Shown: positions 8,338 to 16,459 of the stretch, in pieces
Layout: each line of letters starts with the position of its first letter
Numbering within the stretch: the first letter of the stretch is position 1
NCBI GenBank assembly: GCA_012728465.1
Contig: JAAYFB010000233.1
Coordinates: 1-16,842 of the forward strand
From: Proteiniphilum sp.
Lineage (GTDB): Bacteria; Bacteroidota; Bacteroidia; Bacteroidales; Dysgonomonadaceae
Length of the DNA: 16,842 nucleotides
Direction of reading: 5' to 3'
Made by a program: the position numbers and the translations under genes
The notes under the pieces: model-generated
Told to the model about the DNA's origin: nothing
What the model saw: the letters and a program-made list of their open reading frames with translations, nothing else
Databases searched by the model: none

Positions 8338-9208
8338 TTATTTTTCTTTTGTATTCTTACTTTCTTTTATGTCCTTCTTTTCTTCTACTGCATGATATGC
8401 TTTCTTTATTTGCGAAAACACTCCTCCATCTACCATAATATCTGTTCCAGTAATAAATTCGGCAGCATCACTTATCAAAAATTTAGCTACTTCGGCGATA
8501 TCTTCGGGTACCCCGTATCTACCGGCTGGAGTCATTCTGCGTTGTATCTCCATTGTTTCGGGATGATCGTTCCATGCTTGTTTTACCATTGGCGAAAATA
8601 CAATTCCTGGAGAGATAGTAACTATACGTGCTCCCATATTACCAAATCTCATCACATTATCTTCGCAAAGAAGTAGCACACCTCTTTTTGTAAAGTTATA
8701 CATCATATCTGAGCTTCCAGCTACGAATGGTTCTACAATAGAGAATGAACCTTTCTCGTTTGGTTTGCGTAATGCCTTATCGTACACAGGATTTGGAGCT
8801 ACAGAGTGCCCCATCATCGATGCAATAAGCACAATAACGCTATCTTTTCTGGCAATATCATGAAATGTGTCAATCAATATGTCAGTAGCCCTAAGATTTA
8901 TATCAAATACTCGCTTAATATCTTTAGTAGCACCACTTACTCCTGCAGTGTGTATAACTGCTTTAAAGTTTCCTTGTCGCAAAGCTATGTTTTTAAGCTT
9001 CTCGATAGATTCCCTGTTTGTAATATCTGCTGCATGGCCTATAGCATCAATACCTTCACTGCGCAATTCTGTCACTAATTTATCTACTATATCTTGAGAG
9101 TAGTCTGATACTATCAGTTTGTAATCTCTCATCGCATAGGCACAGCTTTTACCAATTCCTCCAGCTGCACCAGTTATTACAACTACCTGATTTTTTAAAA
9201 AATGCCAT
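8338..9208 (-). CDS. Short-chain dehydrogenase/reductase with apparent +1 frameshift near its start
   Basis: An NAD(P)-dependent oxidoreductase of the SDR family. The uninterrupted frame, from an ATG at 9132, gives 264 residues but lacks the nucleotide-binding motif. Reading the same frame upstream of 9132 shows it at once: VVVITGAAGGIGKS, a classic TGxxxGIG Rossmann motif. That frame has no start codon before an in-frame stop, while a good ATG at 9208 lies in the other frame and begins M-A-F. Removing one base from the T6A6 tract at 9191-9202 joins them into a 289-residue protein starting MAFLKNQVVVITG. Catalytic residues in the joined numbering are Ser130, Tyr170 and Lys174 (YxxxK), and the DIMVDGG segment is near the end. 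The 40-residue Ser-Tyr spacing recalls the 3-alpha-hydroxysteroid dehydrogenase/carbonyl reductase type. The substrate is unknown. The shift could be a sequencing error, a recent mutation, phase variation or recoding. Confidence 0.75.
9191..9202 (-). other. T6A6 homopolymer tract at the frame break of the dehydrogenase gene
   Basis: Six T followed by six A in the coding direction, covering codons 3-6 after the ATG at 9208. The upstream frame from that ATG hits a stop after 19 codons, and the downstream frame encodes the whole enzyme. One base fewer in the tract restores a single frame. This marks the exact place of the break. Confidence 0.8.
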
Positions 9209-9308
9209 AATAATTTGCTTTAAAGGGTTATTACTTTTGTCGCCAACAAGTTACGAATAAAAGGGTAATGAAATGATTTTTAATTTCTAAAATATGCATA
9301 TTAGGTAA

Positions 9309-9351
9309 TTATTTCACATTTTTTCTCTTTATGAAGATATAAGTGAAATAA
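9309..9351. repeat. Inverted repeat upstream of the dehydrogenase gene
   Basis: Perfect 9-bp arms TTATTTCAC (9309-9317) and GTGAAATAA (9343-9351) are separated by 25 bp. Neither side is followed by a T-run, so it does not look like a terminator. It sits 100-140 bp upstream of the start at 9208 and could be a regulator binding site. This role is inferred from position only. Confidence 0.4.
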
Positions 9352-9410
9352 CCAATGTGTTTATTGTTGTTTTTGTGTCGTCCTAAACAATCGTTACTTT
9401 TTATCATCTA

Positions 9411-9446
9411 ATAAAAAGAGGGTGCACCCTTTTTTTATGCACCCTC
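9411..9446 (-). terminator. Intrinsic terminator of the efflux/PII-like operon
   Basis: In the minus-strand transcript a perfect 9-bp GC-rich stem, GAGGGTGCA (9446-9438) with TGCACCCTC (9426-9418), closes an 11-nt loop and is followed by five T residues (9417-9413). It begins 40 bp after the stop of the PII-like gene at 9487. Stem, loop and U-tract all fit a Rho-independent terminator that ends the five-gene operon. Confidence 0.88.
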
Positions 9447-9486
9447 ACAGAAATCAAAAAAATCACTTCAAACTTATAGTGAAGTA

Positions 9487-9780
9487 CTAAATCATATTTT
9501 CAATATTCCACACGAAAGCACGTAAACCCAAATTTTCGTACTCTGTATCCAATTTCTTTAGATAATCTAATAGAGGTTGTACTCTATCATCTTCAATAAC
9601 TGTAAGTATAGCATTATTCATAGATGGCCATGCGTGGCTACCATAGTGCGGGTCTCCAGTTTTAGAACCTCTACCAGATACCTCTTTCCATGATGTGAAA
9701 CCACGGATATTAAGTCGTGCCAAGTCATCCACTATTTGTGCATAGTGTGCTTGGTCTAATGTAATCATAACTGCTTTCAT
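9487..9780 (-). CDS. Small PII-like (ferredoxin-fold) protein, last gene of the RND efflux operon
   Basis: A 97-residue soluble protein whose sequence follows the beta-alpha-beta-beta-alpha-beta order of PII/CutA-like proteins. Residues 1-8 (MKAVMITL) form strand 1, about 9-24 helix 1, 25-37 strand 2 (IRGFTSWKEVSG), 38-52 a T-loop-like glycine-rich stretch (GRGSKTGDPHYGSHAWP), 53-64 strand 3 (NNAILTVIEDD), 65-82 helix 2, and 83-97 strand 4 (LGLRAFVWNIE). The match to PII is by pattern, including GRG in place of the usual GRQ. The uridylylated tyrosine of GlnB is not identifiable. Known PII-like families linked to transporters or metal efflux pumps make a role in modulating the adjacent RND pump plausible, but this is inference. 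It starts 79 bp after the permease gene, across a strong hairpin (9797-9847), and is followed by the operon terminator. Confidence 0.8.
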   Translation of the reverse strand: MKAVMITLDQAHYAQIVDDLARLNIRGFTSWKEVSGRGSKTGDPHYGSHAWPSMNNAILTVIEDDRVQPLLDYLKKLDTEYENLGLRAFVWNIENMI

Positions 9781-9796
9781 TTTCTATTATTTAAAA

Positions 9797-9847
9797 CTGT
9801 TATGTTTTGGCTGACAGTATAGCTATCAACCAAAACTATAATAACAG
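9797..9847 (-). promoter_or_regulatory. Strong RNA hairpin between the RND permease and PII-like genes
   Basis: In the minus-strand transcript GTTTTGGTTGATAG (9836-9823) pairs with CTGTCAGCCAAAAC over 14 bp, using two G-U wobbles, around a 5-nt loop. An outer 7-bp stem CTGTTAT / ATAACAG closes it after a 4-nt bulge. The wobbles would be A-C mismatches in the opposite RNA, which points to function in this strand. Four T residues follow, a weak U-tract, so it could attenuate read-through or protect the upstream mRNA. The minus-strand segment 9838-9831 also reads TAGTTTTG, a perfect TAnnTTTG -7 element, so an internal promoter or operator is the alternative. Confidence 0.65.
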
Positions 9848-9859
9848 CAATTATTTTAT

Positions 9860-12800
9860 TTATGCGTTAGCTACCTCTATAGTGTCAGATTCTACTCCTT
9901 CTACAGCCTTAATTTTAGCGCGGTGCTTGCGTCTGTTTCTCTTGACTCCGTTTCCACCAAATACAGAATATAGTGCTGGAACAAGAATTAGTGTAATAAT
10001 AGTAGAGAATGTCATACCACCAATAATGGCTACACCAAGTGACTGCCACATCTCAGAGCCTTGACCAGTACCAATCGCCATCGGAATCATACCTAAAATA
10101 GTGGTAAGTGTGGTCATAAGCACAGGGCGCAACCTTGAGCGACCCCCATGAATTACAGCAGTAATAATAGACATACCACGCTCACGGTTTAGGTTGATAT
10201 AGTCAATAAGAACAATACCATTCTTCACCACCATACCTACAAGCATGACTAGACCCACAAGACCCATAATGCCTAACGGTGCACCAGTAATTGCTAGTAA
10301 TATGAGTGAACCTACGAATGCAAACGGAACAGTCATAATTATAATAAATGGATATGTTAATGACTCAAATTGAGATGCAAGAACAATGTAAACTAATAAA
10401 CTTACAATCATTAGTAGTAATCCTAGTTCCGCAAAAGATTCTTGCTGGTCCTCAACCGATCCACTAATCTCCATTTGCACTCCTGAAGGTAAATCAGTAG
10501 ATGCTATAACTTTATCTACATCTAAAACGACATCACTAAGTGCCCGTTTGTAAATTGAGCCCTCTACGTTTACTACACGTTGGCGGTTCTTACGGTCTAT
10601 TTGTGGCAGTGATGAACTCTCAACTACTCTACCCACATCTTTCACTCTTACTCCCTTACCAGTAGGTGTGTATATGAGTATATTTTCAACATCTTCTAAA
10701 GATTGACGATATGGTTCATCGTATCTAACTACGATGTCGTACTCTTCACCATCTTCGCGGAATCTAGACATTACAAGACCATTTATCCTATTACGAACCA
10801 CACTTGCTGCAGAGGCCATGTTTAAGCCATTGTTGGCTAGTTTTTCTCGGTCAAACTCTACGTGATATTCCATGCGGTAATCTTTACGAGTAATGATTAT
10901 GTCGCGCAAACCTTCTACTTGTTCAAGTTTACTTTTCATTTCTGCTGCCACTTGATCAGTAGCATCTAAATCATAACCATATATTTCAACTTGTAGGTTG
11001 TTGCTGCCACCCATACCAGTGTTGCCGCCACCTGGTTGAACGATGAAGCGGTGCAATTCAGGCATTCCTGATAATTCAATACGTAATTCATCAGATACGT
11101 CGAATATGCTTTTAGTGCGGAACTTAGCTTTAGATAAACGGATATTATATTTCATAATATTAGGTCCGTTATCTTGCATTGCGGCAAACGTATTGTCATC
11201 ACTAGCTTGTCCCACTGAGAAAGAAACAATCTCCACTTCTGGGAACTTGTCTTTAATCATTCTTTCTATTCTGTGACCAGCATCACGAGTTACCTCCATT
11301 CTAGTTCCGGGAGGGGTTTCGATAGTCATAGCAATATCGTTATTGTCTGATTGTGGCATAAACTCTGTTTTCATTGTAAGAGCTGAGTAAACGGCACCCA
11401 CAATAAAAATTAATATCATTAAACCAATAGTTTTCTTTCTATTTCCAGTAATTGTTCTAAGAAGCTTTGCATATCCTCTATCAAGCTTGTCAAGCAAGGG
11501 CAAAATTGCTTTTTGATACCACTTGTCAAATCCTGTTAGATTTACCTCTTTAGTGCTACGAAGCATTTTTGCCGTCATCATTGGGGTAAGCGACAGAGAA
11601 ATAACAAGAGAAAGAGTAATAATAATGGTTACCATCCAACCTAGTTGTTGGAACATGATACCTGCAAAACCTCCAACCATAGTCATAGGCAAGAACACCG
11701 CAATAATCGTAAGTGTTGATGCAATAACCGAAAGTGATACCTCTTCAGTACCATAAATAGCAGCTTGTTCTGGTCGGCTACCTCGCTCAATGTGTGTAGT
11801 TATATTCTCTAGTACCACAATAGCATCATCCACCACCATACCAATGGTAATAGAAAGTGCAGATAGAGATATAATATTAATTGTATTGCCTGTTATATAT
11901 AAATAAATGAACGATCCAATTAATGATACTGGAATGGCAACCATAATAATAATGGTAGCACGCCACCTTCCAAGGAAGAATAGAACCACAATACCAACAA
12001 TAATAAGAGCTAAAATAATAGTTTCAAGTAAACTGTTGATAGAGGTAATTACCTGATCTGATGTATCCATTACGGTTACAATTTCAATATCAGGAGGCAT
12101 ATTTTTCATAAGAATAGGAATCTGTTCCTTCACCGCATTAGCAATTGAAACGGTGTTGGCTCCAGTTTGTTTTTGAATTACTATAGATGCACTACGCACA
12201 CCATTTGTATAGTTTTCCATCACACGGTTTTCCAAAGTATCTTTCACCGTTGCCACGTCTTTTAGATACACTGGTCTGCCACCCATACTGCCCACTACAA
12301 TGTCGTTAAGTTCGTTACTTCTAGCAAACTCTCCCTCAAGACGTAATAGATATGTTTGAGTACCTACGTCGAAGTTACCCGCTGGAACGTTTATGTTTTC
12401 CGCTGAAATAATTTGAGCAATTTGCTCAATACCTATATTGTAGGCCTCTATTTTTTGTGGATTTACGTTTACCTGAATTTCACGCTGCGGTGCTCCCGAT
12501 ATTGATACGGTTCCTACTCCAGGAATTCGGTTTAGAGGGTTAGCAATCTGATCATCAAGAATTTTGTACATAGCATTTGTACTCTCCTTAGCAGTTGCAG
12601 ATAACACCATCACAGGAATCATATCCGAGCTAAATTTGAGTAACATTGGGTCTTCTACTCCATCAGGCAAGAACCCAGCTATCATATCTACTTTATCCCT
12701 GACGTCATTCATAATCTCCGTCATATTGGAGCCAAACTCAAACTGAAGCATAATTAATGACATACCATCACGTGACCGCGATGTAATATGTTTAATGTTT

Positions 12801-13024
12801 TCAGTAGAGTTAAGTACATCTTCAAGTGGACGAGTTACGTTTGCCTCTACGTCATCAGATCCTGCACCGGGATAGGACGTCATCACAGATATCATACTCA
12901 TGTCGATATCTGGATAGAGGTCGATAGGTAGTTGGCGGTAGAACATCAATCCGATAAGTACAATACCGATAAATATCAGTGATGTTCCTACAGGATTTTT
13001 TACCGCATTGTTATATAATTTCAT
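9860..13024 (-). CDS. RND multidrug efflux permease (AcrB/HAE1-type, inner membrane)
   Basis: A 1054-residue proton-driven exporter of the resistance-nodulation-division superfamily. It opens with a short cytoplasmic segment and TM1 (VGTSLIFIGIVLIGLMFYRQ), followed by the periplasmic porter domain starting LPIDLYPDID. TM2-6 follow around residues 330-490, then a second periplasmic domain, with TM8-12 after about residue 860. The proton-relay residues can be placed: Asp399 and Asp400 in GMVVDDAIVVLENI of TM4, and Lys934 in GMVVKNGIVLIDYI of TM10, equivalent to E. coli AcrB Asp407, Asp408 and Lys940. The DD pair and the full length fit the drug/amphiphile exporters rather than heavy-metal CzcA types. 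The actual substrate is not readable. It lies 39 bp downstream of the adaptor gene, in the order adaptor, permease, PII-like gene. The protein looks complete. Confidence 0.93.
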   Translation of the reverse strand: MKLYNNAVKNPVGTSLIFIGIVLIGLMFYRQLPIDLYPDIDMSMISVMTSYPGAGSDDVEANVTRPLEDVLNSTENIKHITSRSRDGMSLIMLQFEFGSNMTEIMNDVRDKVDMIAGFLPDGVEDPMLLKFSSDMIPVMVLSATAKESTNAMYKILDDQIANPLNRIPGVGTVSISGAPQREIQVNVNPQKIEAYNIGIEQIAQIISAENINVPAGNFDVGTQTYLLRLEGEFARSNELNDIVVGSMGGRPVYLKDVATVKDTLENRVMENYTNGVRSASIVIQKQTGANTVSIANAVKEQIPILMKNMPPDIEIVTVMDTSDQVITSINSLLETIILALIIVGIVVLFFLGRWRATIIIMVAIPVSLIGSFIYLYITGNTINIISLSALSITIGMVVDDAIVVLENITTHIERGSRPEQAAIYGTEEVSLSVIASTLTIIAVFLPMTMVGGFAGIMFQQLGWMVTIIITLSLVISLSLTPMMTAKMLRSTKEVNLTGFDKWYQKAILPLLDKLDRGYAKLLRTITGNRKKTIGLMILIFIVGAVYSALTMKTEFMPQSDNNDIAMTIETPPGTRMEVTRDAGHRIERMIKDKFPEVEIVSFSVGQASDDNTFAAMQDNGPNIMKYNIRLSKAKFRTKSIFDVSDELRIELSGMPELHRFIVQPGGGNTGMGGSNNLQVEIYGYDLDATDQVAAEMKSKLEQVEGLRDIIITRKDYRMEYHVEFDREKLANNGLNMASAASVVRNRINGLVMSRFREDGEEYDIVVRYDEPYRQSLEDVENILIYTPTGKGVRVKDVGRVVESSSLPQIDRKNRQRVVNVEGSIYKRALSDVVLDVDKVIASTDLPSGVQMEISGSVEDQQESFAELGLLLMIVSLLVYIVLASQFESLTYPFIIIMTVPFAFVGSLILLAITGAPLGIMGLVGLVMLVGMVVKNGIVLIDYINLNRERGMSIITAVIHGGRSRLRPVLMTTLTTILGMIPMAIGTGQGSEMWQSLGVAIIGGMTFSTIITLILVPALYSVFGGNGVKRNRRKHRAKIKAVEGVESDTIEVANA

Positions 13025-13063
13025 ATTTGTTTCTCTATTTTAAATTGAAAATACTGTGTTAAC

Positions 13064-14083
13064 TTATTGTACTACTTCTACCTCGTTACCATCAATTAGG
13101 TTTGAGTTTCCTTCAACAATAATTCTGTCTCCACTATTTAGTCCCGATATAATTTCGTATTTGTCGCCGATACGGACTCCCAATTCTACAAGAGTGTAGT
13201 ATGCTTTGCCATCTCTTTCAACAAATACAAAGCGGTCGTTAGATCCTGTTTGCTTTCTGATAGCTTTGTCTGCAACAAGAGGACGGTCGTGTGCCCCAAA
13301 GTTGATATATACTCTTGAGAACATACCTGGACGCAATTTCAAATCGTTGTTTTTAACCTCTATCTCAACAGGGAAAGTGTGCGATACAGGGTCGATAGTT
13401 GGATAAATTAGTGAAACCTTACCTGCAAATCTCTCACCAGCTAGTGCATCAGCCTCTACTTCTACATCCATACCTTTAAATATGCTGCTGTATAATTTCT
13501 CAGAAACATTAATCACAACCTTCACAGGGTTAATATTCTCGATAGTCAATATTGGTGATCCCATTGCTACATCTCCAGCATCAAAGTTACGTGCAGTTAC
13601 CACACCACTTATTGGGCTAATTAGCTTAGTATTTTCCGACAAATTATCGATAGCCGTTTGTGTTACATCTAATTGCACCTTAAGTTGGTCAAGTTGTTGT
13701 TGTGAAATACCACCTACCTCAAAAAGCTCTTTGTATCTATTGTAGTCTTGCTTTAGGTTAGCTAGTTGAATCTCTTGCTGAGATAAAGTAGTAGCATCCA
13801 TTGTAGCTAGCACTTGCCCTTTTGCTACTCGTGAGCCTACATCTACACTAATAGTTCTAATACGTCCACCCATTGCAGATGTGATATTGTTAACAGTATT
13901 AGCTTCGATGGTAGCTGTAAAGCTTGATATCTGATCTACAGATTCCAATTTTACTTGCTCTACTCGCACTTTTCTAGCCTCACTTTGCACCTCTTGGGCA
14001 TTTTCCTCCGATTTGCTTCCACAAGATGTTGCAAAAACTAGAAGTGCCAGAGGCAAAAATTTTAATAATTTACTTGTTCTCAT
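13064..14083 (-). CDS. RND efflux membrane fusion (periplasmic adaptor) lipoprotein
   Basis: A 339-residue adaptor that bridges the inner-membrane permease and outer-membrane channel. The N-terminus has a type II signal peptide with a lipobox ending in FATSC, placing the lipidated cysteine at residue 21. The order is that of the AcrA/MexA family: a barrel-sandwich half (SAMGGRIRTISVDVGSRVAKGQVLATMD), an alpha-helical hairpin around residues 105-150 (QQEIQLANLKQDYNRYKELF and a QLDQLKVQLD stretch), the second lipoyl half (LISPISGVVTARNFDAGDVA), then a beta-barrel and membrane-proximal domain. The hairpin is short, as in many Bacteroidota adaptors. It lies 45 bp after the outer-membrane channel gene and 39 bp before the permease. 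Confidence 0.92.
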   Translation of the reverse strand: MRTSKLLKFLPLALLVFATSCGSKSEENAQEVQSEARKVRVEQVKLESVDQISSFTATIEANTVNNITSAMGGRIRTISVDVGSRVAKGQVLATMDATTLSQQEIQLANLKQDYNRYKELFEVGGISQQQLDQLKVQLDVTQTAIDNLSENTKLISPISGVVTARNFDAGDVAMGSPILTIENINPVKVVINVSEKLYSSIFKGMDVEVEADALAGERFAGKVSLIYPTIDPVSHTFPVEIEVKNNDLKLRPGMFSRVYINFGAHDRPLVADKAIRKQTGSNDRFVFVERDGKAYYTLVELGVRIGDKYEIISGLNSGDRIIVEGNSNLIDGNEVEVVQ

Positions 14084-14128
14084 TGTTCAATATGATATTT
14101 CTTATGTTTGTCTTAATCTTTTTATCTA

Positions 14129-15574
14129 TTATTTTTTCTCAGTGTCGATGTCGTAACCCAATGTCTTTTCTAGGTCGGATTTAGCTGCCAAATAGTCATA
14201 AATAGCATTACGATATTGAAGCTCGGCACTTGTTACGGCAAGAGCAGCTGCATTTACATCTACAATTGTACCCATGCCAGTGTCGTATCTCTTTTGAGTA
14301 ATCTCGTATCCTTTTTTTGCTTGTTCCACCGATGATTCTGTAGCCACCACTTGTTCAATACTTTTGTTCATCATCTCGATGTTGTTCTTTACAGACAGTT
14401 TTAGTCCTCGTTCAATATCTTTACGTTGATACTTCATTTGTAGAAGCTGTATCTCCGATTGTTTGATATTGTTTCGTTTTTGACCTCCACTAAACAAAGG
14501 TATAGCTAGAGTTATTCCTGCCACTGAGTATGGATCCCATCTATAAGTACTCATTTTGAAGTCATTGTTTTGGCTCATGTACATATAGTTGAAGGATGAG
14601 GTCAGAGTTGGCAACAGTTGCATTTTCTGTATTTCCAATCCTTTTTGTGCCATATCTGTTTGCAAATCAAATTGTTTCAAGTCACTGTTTGAAGACAAGT
14701 CGTCATCATTAGGAACTATTGCATTAAACATAGTCTCCTCATAGTCTAGTAGCGAACCACTTATCTCCATTTCCACATCTGCGTCAATACCCATAAGCAT
14801 TTTCAGTTGTAGTTCCGATATTTTGATAGCATTCTCTGCCTGCAATATGTTAGGAATTATGCTTTTTAATCTCACCTCGGCTGTTACCACATCATACTCG
14901 GCCACAATGCCTTGAGCATATTTGTTTTTAATGTTCACTAGATTGATAGAGTCGTTGCGATAAGTCTCTTTAAATACTTCGTAGCTCTCCATAGCTAGCA
15001 AATTGTTGTAAAACGATTTCTTAACCTGATTAGTTAAGTCAATCTTTGATGAGCGTGCTTGCTCCATCGAAAACTCAATATCTGTTTGCGATAGTTGAAT
15101 ATTTTTCCATAATGAAGGCACCACTAACGGCAAACTAACATTAACACCTCCCGACCACATATTCTTACGTCCCACCTGTATTCCTTGATTAGGATCAGCA
15201 TCTGGGTCTGGTGCCATTGCTCTAGACAGTACATCAAGAATTTCCAATTCATGTGGTTCAAACTTCGATGGGTCAACATCACCAAACATGTTAAATGCAC
15301 CATCCATATACATTGTTTGTTGTTTGATGGTACGTTGATATTGTCCTATCAAGTCTATTTGTGGAAAAAGGGCCCCATAGGCACTCTTTTTGGAGTATTG
15401 CTTTTTAGTAATCTCCATGTCAGCAATTTTTATTGATGGATTTTCACTCAGAGCAATATCTATTGCTGTATTCAAATCCACAATTAGCTTTGTCTGTTCC
15501 TGCGCCTTGACACTAGGAATAGCAAATAAAGCCCCTATCGTTATCAAAACGATGCTTATTCTCTTCTTTGTCAT
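14129..15574 (-). CDS. TolC-family outer membrane efflux protein
   Basis: A 481-residue outer-membrane channel component. It begins with a type I signal peptide (KRISIVLITIGALFAIPSVKAQ) and has two long heptad-rich alpha-helical repeats typical of the outer membrane efflux protein domain. One such stretch is around residues 30-60 (DLNTAIDIALSENPSIKIAD); the second copy includes QTDMAQKGLEIQKMQLLPTL. The C-terminal half carries IPLFSGGQKRNNIKQSE and a final GTIVDVNAAALAVTSAE segment, both usual in the family. Its start codon overlaps the tetR stop by four bases (ATGA), implying translational coupling. Together with the next two genes it forms a full tripartite pump. Confidence 0.92.
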   Translation of the reverse strand: MTKKRISIVLITIGALFAIPSVKAQEQTKLIVDLNTAIDIALSENPSIKIADMEITKKQYSKKSAYGALFPQIDLIGQYQRTIKQQTMYMDGAFNMFGDVDPSKFEPHELEILDVLSRAMAPDPDADPNQGIQVGRKNMWSGGVNVSLPLVVPSLWKNIQLSQTDIEFSMEQARSSKIDLTNQVKKSFYNNLLAMESYEVFKETYRNDSINLVNIKNKYAQGIVAEYDVVTAEVRLKSIIPNILQAENAIKISELQLKMLMGIDADVEMEISGSLLDYEETMFNAIVPNDDDLSSNSDLKQFDLQTDMAQKGLEIQKMQLLPTLTSSFNYMYMSQNNDFKMSTYRWDPYSVAGITLAIPLFSGGQKRNNIKQSEIQLLQMKYQRKDIERGLKLSVKNNIEMMNKSIEQVVATESSVEQAKKGYEITQKRYDTGMGTIVDVNAAALAVTSAELQYRNAIYDYLAAKSDLEKTLGYDIDTEKK

Positions 15575-16194
15575 ATATTATTTTGATTTTTTTCGTTTTT
15601 GCTATTTTCTAAGTACTTGTCTATTATTTCGATACCCTTATTGGTAGAAATGCCTCTTATGAAATTAATCATCATAGTAAAGAACAAATCTTGGAATGAA
15701 AATGTTGGTTTTTTTATATACGAGGCTCGCAAATATGTGTGATTGCTCTCTTCCACTAAAAACGCAGCCACTTCCACATTAAGTCCTTCACGAATGAAGC
15801 CATCTTTAATCCCCTGTTGTAGGGCACTCTTCATGTATGACTTATTACTTTCCATACTATTCAAAATTTCCTGATGTATAGTTGGATAATATTTCTCAAT
15901 ATCTTGATAAAACTTTACTGATGGCATCTCAACTTTTTGTTGGCAATCGATGAAATATATAAATACCTCGATGATGTTTGCCGACTTATTTATCAGCTCT
16001 TTTATCTTAGCAACATTCTTATCTCTCTTATTTTCGAGATATTGTCGTAGTATATCTTCTTTATCTTGAAAATTTTCATATAAAGTTCGTTTAGATATAC
16101 CTAATGAGGAAGCCAAATCGTTCATCGATACGTTCTTGATGCCGTATTGATAAAACTTTGTTCCTGCTTTCTCCAGTATTCTTTCTTTCAACAT
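15571..16194 (-). CDS. TetR/AcrR-family transcriptional regulator of the efflux operon
   Basis: A 207-residue regulator. Residues about 4-50 form the TetR helix-turn-helix, with AGTKFYQYGIKNVSMNDLA, then SLGISKRTLYENFQDKEDIL, where the recognition helix and the conserved YxxFxxKEDIL end are clear. The C-terminal two-thirds is a helical ligand-binding and dimerisation region that is poorly conserved, as is normal. It is the first gene of the operon and overlaps the channel gene by four bases, so it is made together with the pump. It most likely represses its own promoter and is released by a pump substrate. A palindrome over the -33 element (16253-16263) is a plausible operator. The family call is secure; the repressor role is inferred. 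Confidence 0.92.
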   Translation of the reverse strand: MLKERILEKAGTKFYQYGIKNVSMNDLASSLGISKRTLYENFQDKEDILRQYLENKRDKNVAKIKELINKSANIIEVFIYFIDCQQKVEMPSVKFYQDIEKYYPTIHQEILNSMESNKSYMKSALQQGIKDGFIREGLNVEVAAFLVEESNHTYLRASYIKKPTFSFQDLFFTMMINFIRGISTNKGIEIIDKYLENSKNEKNQNNI

Positions 16195-16223
16195 TTAATT
16201 TGTTCTTTTATTAAAAATCTGTG

Positions 16224-16256
16224 CAAAGATAATATAGAAAACCCAAAACATCAAAA
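16224..16256 (-). promoter_or_regulatory. Promoter of the tetR-efflux operon
   Basis: The minus strand has TTTTG (16256-16252), a 20-bp spacer and TATCTTTG (16231-16224). This matches both parts of the Bacteroidota primary sigma factor consensus, TTTG about 19-21 bp before TAnnTTTG. The -7 element ends about 29 bp upstream of the start codon at 16194. It is the most complete promoter in the window. Confidence 0.75.
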
Positions 16257-16263
16257 CGGTTTT
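16253..16263. promoter_or_regulatory. Candidate TetR operator palindrome
   Basis: AAAAC-G-GTTTT is a perfect 5-bp inverted repeat around one base. A weaker outer symmetry (CAAAACAT on one side, ATTGGTTTT on the other) extends it. It overlaps the -33 element of the efflux operon promoter, where a bound repressor would block polymerase. Binding by the adjacent TetR protein is inferred from position. Confidence 0.5.
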
Positions 16264-16459
16264 ATTGGTTTTAACTTCATGGTGGTGATGATTAACAAAA
16301 GTTGGCAGTATCCGTATCTTTGATATATTCAATGTTTCCGGGTGTATGCAAATATTAGTTATGCTTATGCACACAGGGTGTGGTGTGTTCATAAAGTGTT
16401 GTATTTCTGAATTTTGCTTTTTAAAATTGAACATCCTGATGGTTATCGGTAGTGTAATT

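Noticed and set aside
8272..8676. 134-codon open frame on the plus strand
   Set aside because: It lies antisense to the dehydrogenase gene and its terminator, and its product is a phenylalanine/leucine/cysteine-rich string with no family resemblance.
9246..9253. Possible -7 element for the dehydrogenase gene (TAACTTGT on the minus strand)
   Set aside because: It has a mismatch in the conserved TTTG part and no -33 partner, so it is too weak to list.
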